From Candidatus Bathyarchaeota archaeon (GTDB lineage Archaea > Thermoproteota > Bathyarchaeia > TCS64), in NCBI GenBank assembly GCA_030601645.1, contig JAUWBQ010000074.1, forward strand, positions 1-8,011: DNA of 8,011 nucleotides, written 5' to 3'. Made by a program: the position numbers and the translations under genes. The notes under the pieces are model-generated. The model was not told the DNA's origin. It saw only the letters and a program-made list of their open reading frames with translations, and ran no database searches. Below are positions 6,344-8,011 of this stretch, piece after piece; positions within the stretch are counted from its first letter, which is position 1; the number at the start of each line of letters is the position of its first letter.

Positions 6344-7510
6344 CTAGGCTCCCTCCGTCCGGTAGAGGAGGAACTCCTCACTTCTCTCTTCATAGGCCTC
6401 GAGCCCGTCCATCCAGCCGTCGACGATCTCCTCCACCGCCTCGCCCCTGCCTAGATCCACCCTGATCTTGTCGGTCCCGGCCAGCAGGTCGAAATGGCGG
6501 CGCCCATCGTCCCGAGGGGGGAGCCACTGGAACTCGTCAGGCCAGAGTCCCAGGGCCGTCGACAGCATGTGGAGGCCGGTCTCCACGGGCCTGTAAGCAT
6601 CCCTGTCGGTGACGTGGACCTGGACGCCCCCGCAGGCCTCGCCATGGTACTTGTCGAAGGCGGGGGTGAAGCGGCAGGCCCTGAAGCGGACCCCCCCGAG
6701 GCCCAGGCCGTTCAGTGCCGTGGCCCACCTGGCTCCGTCGATCCAGGGGGCGCCGATGTACTCGAAGGGCCGTGTGGTGCCCCTCCCCTCGGAGACGTTG
6801 ACTCCCTCGAAGAGGCAGGTGCCCGGGTATACGGTGGCGGTGTCCGGGGTGGGGAGGTTCGGGGAGGGCTGGACCCAGGGGAGGCCAGTCTCGTCAAACC
6901 ACATGCCCCTCTCCCATCCCTCCATCGGGACGACTTGGAGCTCCGCTCCGATGCCTTCGTTCGCCAGCCGGGCGAGCTCCCCGATGGTCAGGCCGTGGCG
7001 GATGGGGATGGGGTGGAGGCCGACGAAGGAGGCGAACCCCGGCTCCAGGATGTTCCCCTCGACGTCCACTCCGTTCACCGGGTTGGGCCAGTCAAGGACC
7101 GTCAGGCTCACTCCGTTTTCTGCGGCGGCCTCGAGGGCGTGGGTGAGGGTCGAGGCGTAGGTGTAGAACCGGGCGCCCACGTCCTGGATGTCGAAGACCA
7201 GAGTGTCGACCTCCTCGAGCATCTCCGGCGTGGGCTTCCTGACGTCTCCGTAGAGGCTGTACACCGGGAGGCCCGTGGCTGCGTCGACGCGGGACTCGAC
7301 GGGCAGGGCGTCCTGGACGTCGCCCCTGGCCCCGTGCTCTGGTCCGAAGACCGCCTCGAGATCCACCCCGGGATGCACGTTAAACGCGTCAAACGTCGAG
7401 ACCAAGTCCCCGGTCACCCCCGTGGGGTTGGTTATGAGGCCTACTTTCGAGCCGCCGAGGTGCTCTCCCGGGCTCCGAAGCAGGACATCGACGCCCGCCT
7501 TGACCCTCAC
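6344..7510 (-). CDS. namZ: DUF1343 exo-beta-N-acetylmuramidase (NamZ-like)
   Basis: Member of DUF1343 (glycosidase family GH171), whose Bacillus subtilis member NamZ splits MurNAc from the non-reducing end of MurNAc-GlcNAc fragments. The frame extends to 7630, but the start is GTG 7510: it overlaps the murQ TGA as GTGA, has AAGGAGGAG 5 nt upstream, and the protein then begins just before the conserved VGLITNPTG. Length is 388 residues. Numbered from this start, conserved blocks are FGPEHG (55-60, Glu58 the likely catalytic acid by family comparison), FDIQDVGARFYTY (106-118), LDWPNPV (139-145), SPNLPT (216-221), SEGRGTTRPFE (240-250) and GGVQVHVTD (294-302). The N-terminal Rossmann-like and C-terminal domains both appear complete. 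There is no signal peptide or lipobox, so the enzyme is probably cytoplasmic, unlike the secreted B. subtilis protein. Its place between murQ and nagA strongly supports MurNAc metabolism. Activity itself is inferred from the family. Confidence 0.92.
   Translation of the reverse strand: MRVKAGVDVLLRSPGEHLGGSKVGLITNPTGVTGDLVSTFDAFNVHPGVDLEAVFGPEHGARGDVQDALPVESRVDAATGLPVYSLYGDVRKPTPEMLEEVDTLVFDIQDVGARFYTYASTLTHALEAAAENGVSLTVLDWPNPVNGVDVEGNILEPGFASFVGLHPIPIRHGLTIGELARLANEGIGAELQVVPMEGWERGMWFDETGLPWVQPSPNLPTPDTATVYPGTCLFEGVNVSEGRGTTRPFEYIGAPWIDGARWATALNGLGLGGVRFRACRFTPAFDKYHGEACGGVQVHVTDRDAYRPVETGLHMLSTALGLWPDEFQWLPPRDDGRRHFDLLAGTDKIRVDLGRGEAVEEIVDGWMDGLEAYEERSEEFLLYRTEGA
6349..6356 (-). promoter_or_regulatory. 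Ribosome binding site of nagA
   Basis: GGAGGGAG lies within the end of namZ, 6 nt before GTG 6342. It decides the nagA start against the longer reading frame beginning at 6393. Confidence 0.7.
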
Positions 7511-8011
7511 GCCGTCTCCTCCTTCTTCAAGGCGAGCCTGAGGGAGCCCCCGCTCTCGTCGAGGGCCTCCCGGGCTTCCACCGGAGACAGGCCAGTCTTC
7601 AATAACATGATCGCCACCTTCGGGTCCCACCTCGCCCTTTCAAGTGATTCTCTTGCTGCCTCAGGATCGAGTCCGGCTGTCTCCCTGACCATCCTGATCG
7701 CCCTGTCCTTCAGCTTCCGGCTTGTCGGCTGGACCCCGACCATGTAGCCGTTGTAGACCCTGCCCAGCCGGATCATGGCTGCAGTGGTGAGCATGTTGAG
7801 GACCAGCTTCTGGGCGGTCCCGGCCTTCATCCTAGTGGAACCCGCCACCACCTCTGGTCCCACATCGACAACTATTGCTATCTCGGACAACTCCTCCATG
7901 GGTGTGCCCTGGTTGCAGACGATGGAGATCGAGCGGGCGCTCATCTCCCCAGCCTTCCTCAGGGCCCCAACGACGAAGGGCGTCCTTCCAGAGGCCGAGA
8001 GGGCCACCAAC
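7507..8011 (-). CDS. murQ: N-acetylmuramic acid 6-phosphate etherase, C-terminal part (5' partial)
   Basis: MurQ is a cytoplasmic SIS-fold lyase that cleaves the D-lactyl ether of MurNAc-6-P, yielding GlcNAc-6-P (the NagA substrate) and D-lactate. The window holds about 167 codons of a protein usually near 300; the N-terminal half, with the catalytic glutamates, lies to the right. The frame runs to the window edge, so the TTG at 8010 is an internal leucine codon, not a start. The visible part follows the E. coli protein closely: LSASGRTPFVVGAL, SISIVCNQG, VGPEVVAGSTRMKAGTAQK (the family signature) and LVLNMLTTAAMIRLGRVYNGYM. A small helical C-terminal domain ends the protein (GLDPEAARESLERA to ALDESGGSLRLAL). 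This signature separates MurQ from other SIS sugar isomerases. It is the first visible gene of the operon, and its stop overlaps the namZ start. The enzyme call is secure for the visible half. Confidence 0.95.
   Translation of the reverse strand, partial: LVALSASGRTPFVVGALRKAGEMSARSISIVCNQGTPMEELSEIAIVVDVGPEVVAGSTRMKAGTAQKLVLNMLTTAAMIRLGRVYNGYMVGVQPTSRKLKDRAIRMVRETAGLDPEAARESLERARWDPKVAIMLLKTGLSPVEAREALDESGGSLRLALKKEETA
7516..7524 (-). promoter_or_regulatory. Ribosome binding site of namZ
   Basis: AAGGAGGAG is encoded by the last codons of murQ, 5 nt before GTG 7510. It is the strongest Shine-Dalgarno in the window and fixes the namZ start at the murQ overlap. Confidence 0.75.

Larger units (their letters stand above)
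3976..8011 (-). other. Muramyl sugar salvage operon murQ-namZ-nagA-anmK (runs off right edge)
   Basis: Four leftward genes are packed with junctions of a GTGA overlap (murQ/namZ), a 1-nt gap (namZ/nagA) and a 6-nt gap (nagA/anmK). Each downstream start has a Shine-Dalgarno inside the preceding gene. The products act on successive intermediates: MurNAc release, anhydro-MurNAc phosphorylation, lactyl ether cleavage and deacetylation. No promoter is seen between them, so the operon promoter must lie right of the window, as would any transporter, MurNAc kinase or regulator. Confidence 0.85.

Noticed and set aside
6343..6393. 17-residue N-terminal extension of NagA inside namZ
   Set aside because: Unconserved Arg/Ser-rich tail; GTG 6342 has a good ribosome binding site and gives the normal family length.
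7511..7630. 40-residue N-terminal extension of NamZ inside murQ
   Set aside because: Overlaps the conserved C-terminal domain of MurQ, is unlike DUF1343 starts, and a strong Shine-Dalgarno plus GTGA overlap marks GTG 7510.
6494..7747. 417-codon open frame on the + strand opposite namZ and murQ
   Set aside because: Covers two genes with clear motifs and correct ribosome binding sites on the other strand; its product shows no recognisable domain.
1..8011. RNA genes, CRISPR array, insertion sequence or attachment site
   Set aside because: Nearly all bases lie in assigned genes; no clover-leaf pattern, spaced direct repeats, transposase motif or terminal inverted repeats were seen.

Overview
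The window is GC-rich (roughly 60-65% by eye) and densely coded. It holds seven genes: two read rightward (1-2711) and five read leftward (8011-2738). The domain of life is not proven, but I favour an archaeon. The two promoter-like sites are TATA-type elements with archaeal spacing. In sppA, arginine is mostly AGG (about 17 of 25 by hand count) and ATA isoleucine is common despite the high GC. GTG starts are frequent, and the SppA has an archaeal-style single N-terminal anchor and many N-glycosylation sequons. A high-GC member of Bathyarchaeia or a related lineage would fit, but this is a guess, and a bacterium is not excluded.

Left part, + strand: the C-terminal ATP-binding domain of a histidine kinase (1-318, cut by the window edge), then a 155-nt spacer with two small hairpins and a TATA-type promoter, then sppA (474-2711). 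This is a membrane-anchored S49 signal peptide peptidase fused to a DUF4350/GATase-like domain and a C-terminal beta-rich domain. It converges, across 26 nt, on the end of the leftward cluster.

Right part, - strand, in transcription order: murQ (partial, C-terminal 167 codons), namZ (DUF1343 exo-beta-N-acetylmuramidase), nagA, anmK and an M20 metallopeptidase. The first four are tightly packed (GTGA overlap, 1-nt gap, 6-nt gap), each downstream start having its own Shine-Dalgarno, so they form an operon. Together they encode most of a route for using bacterial cell-wall amino sugar. NamZ frees MurNAc, AnmK makes MurNAc-6-P from the anhydro form, MurQ removes D-lactate to give GlcNAc-6-P, and NagA deacetylates this to GlcN-6-P. 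The M20 gene lacks a Shine-Dalgarno but has a TATA-like element about 26 nt upstream of its GTG, overlapping the anmK stop, so it may be made from a leaderless transcript.

The main point of interest is this MurNAc salvage operon in what looks like an archaeal genome, where no MurNAc-containing wall is expected. The NamZ has no signal peptide, and no MurNAc kinase is visible beside the AnmK. No RNA genes, mobile elements, CRISPR arrays or gene-free stretches over 300 nt were seen.
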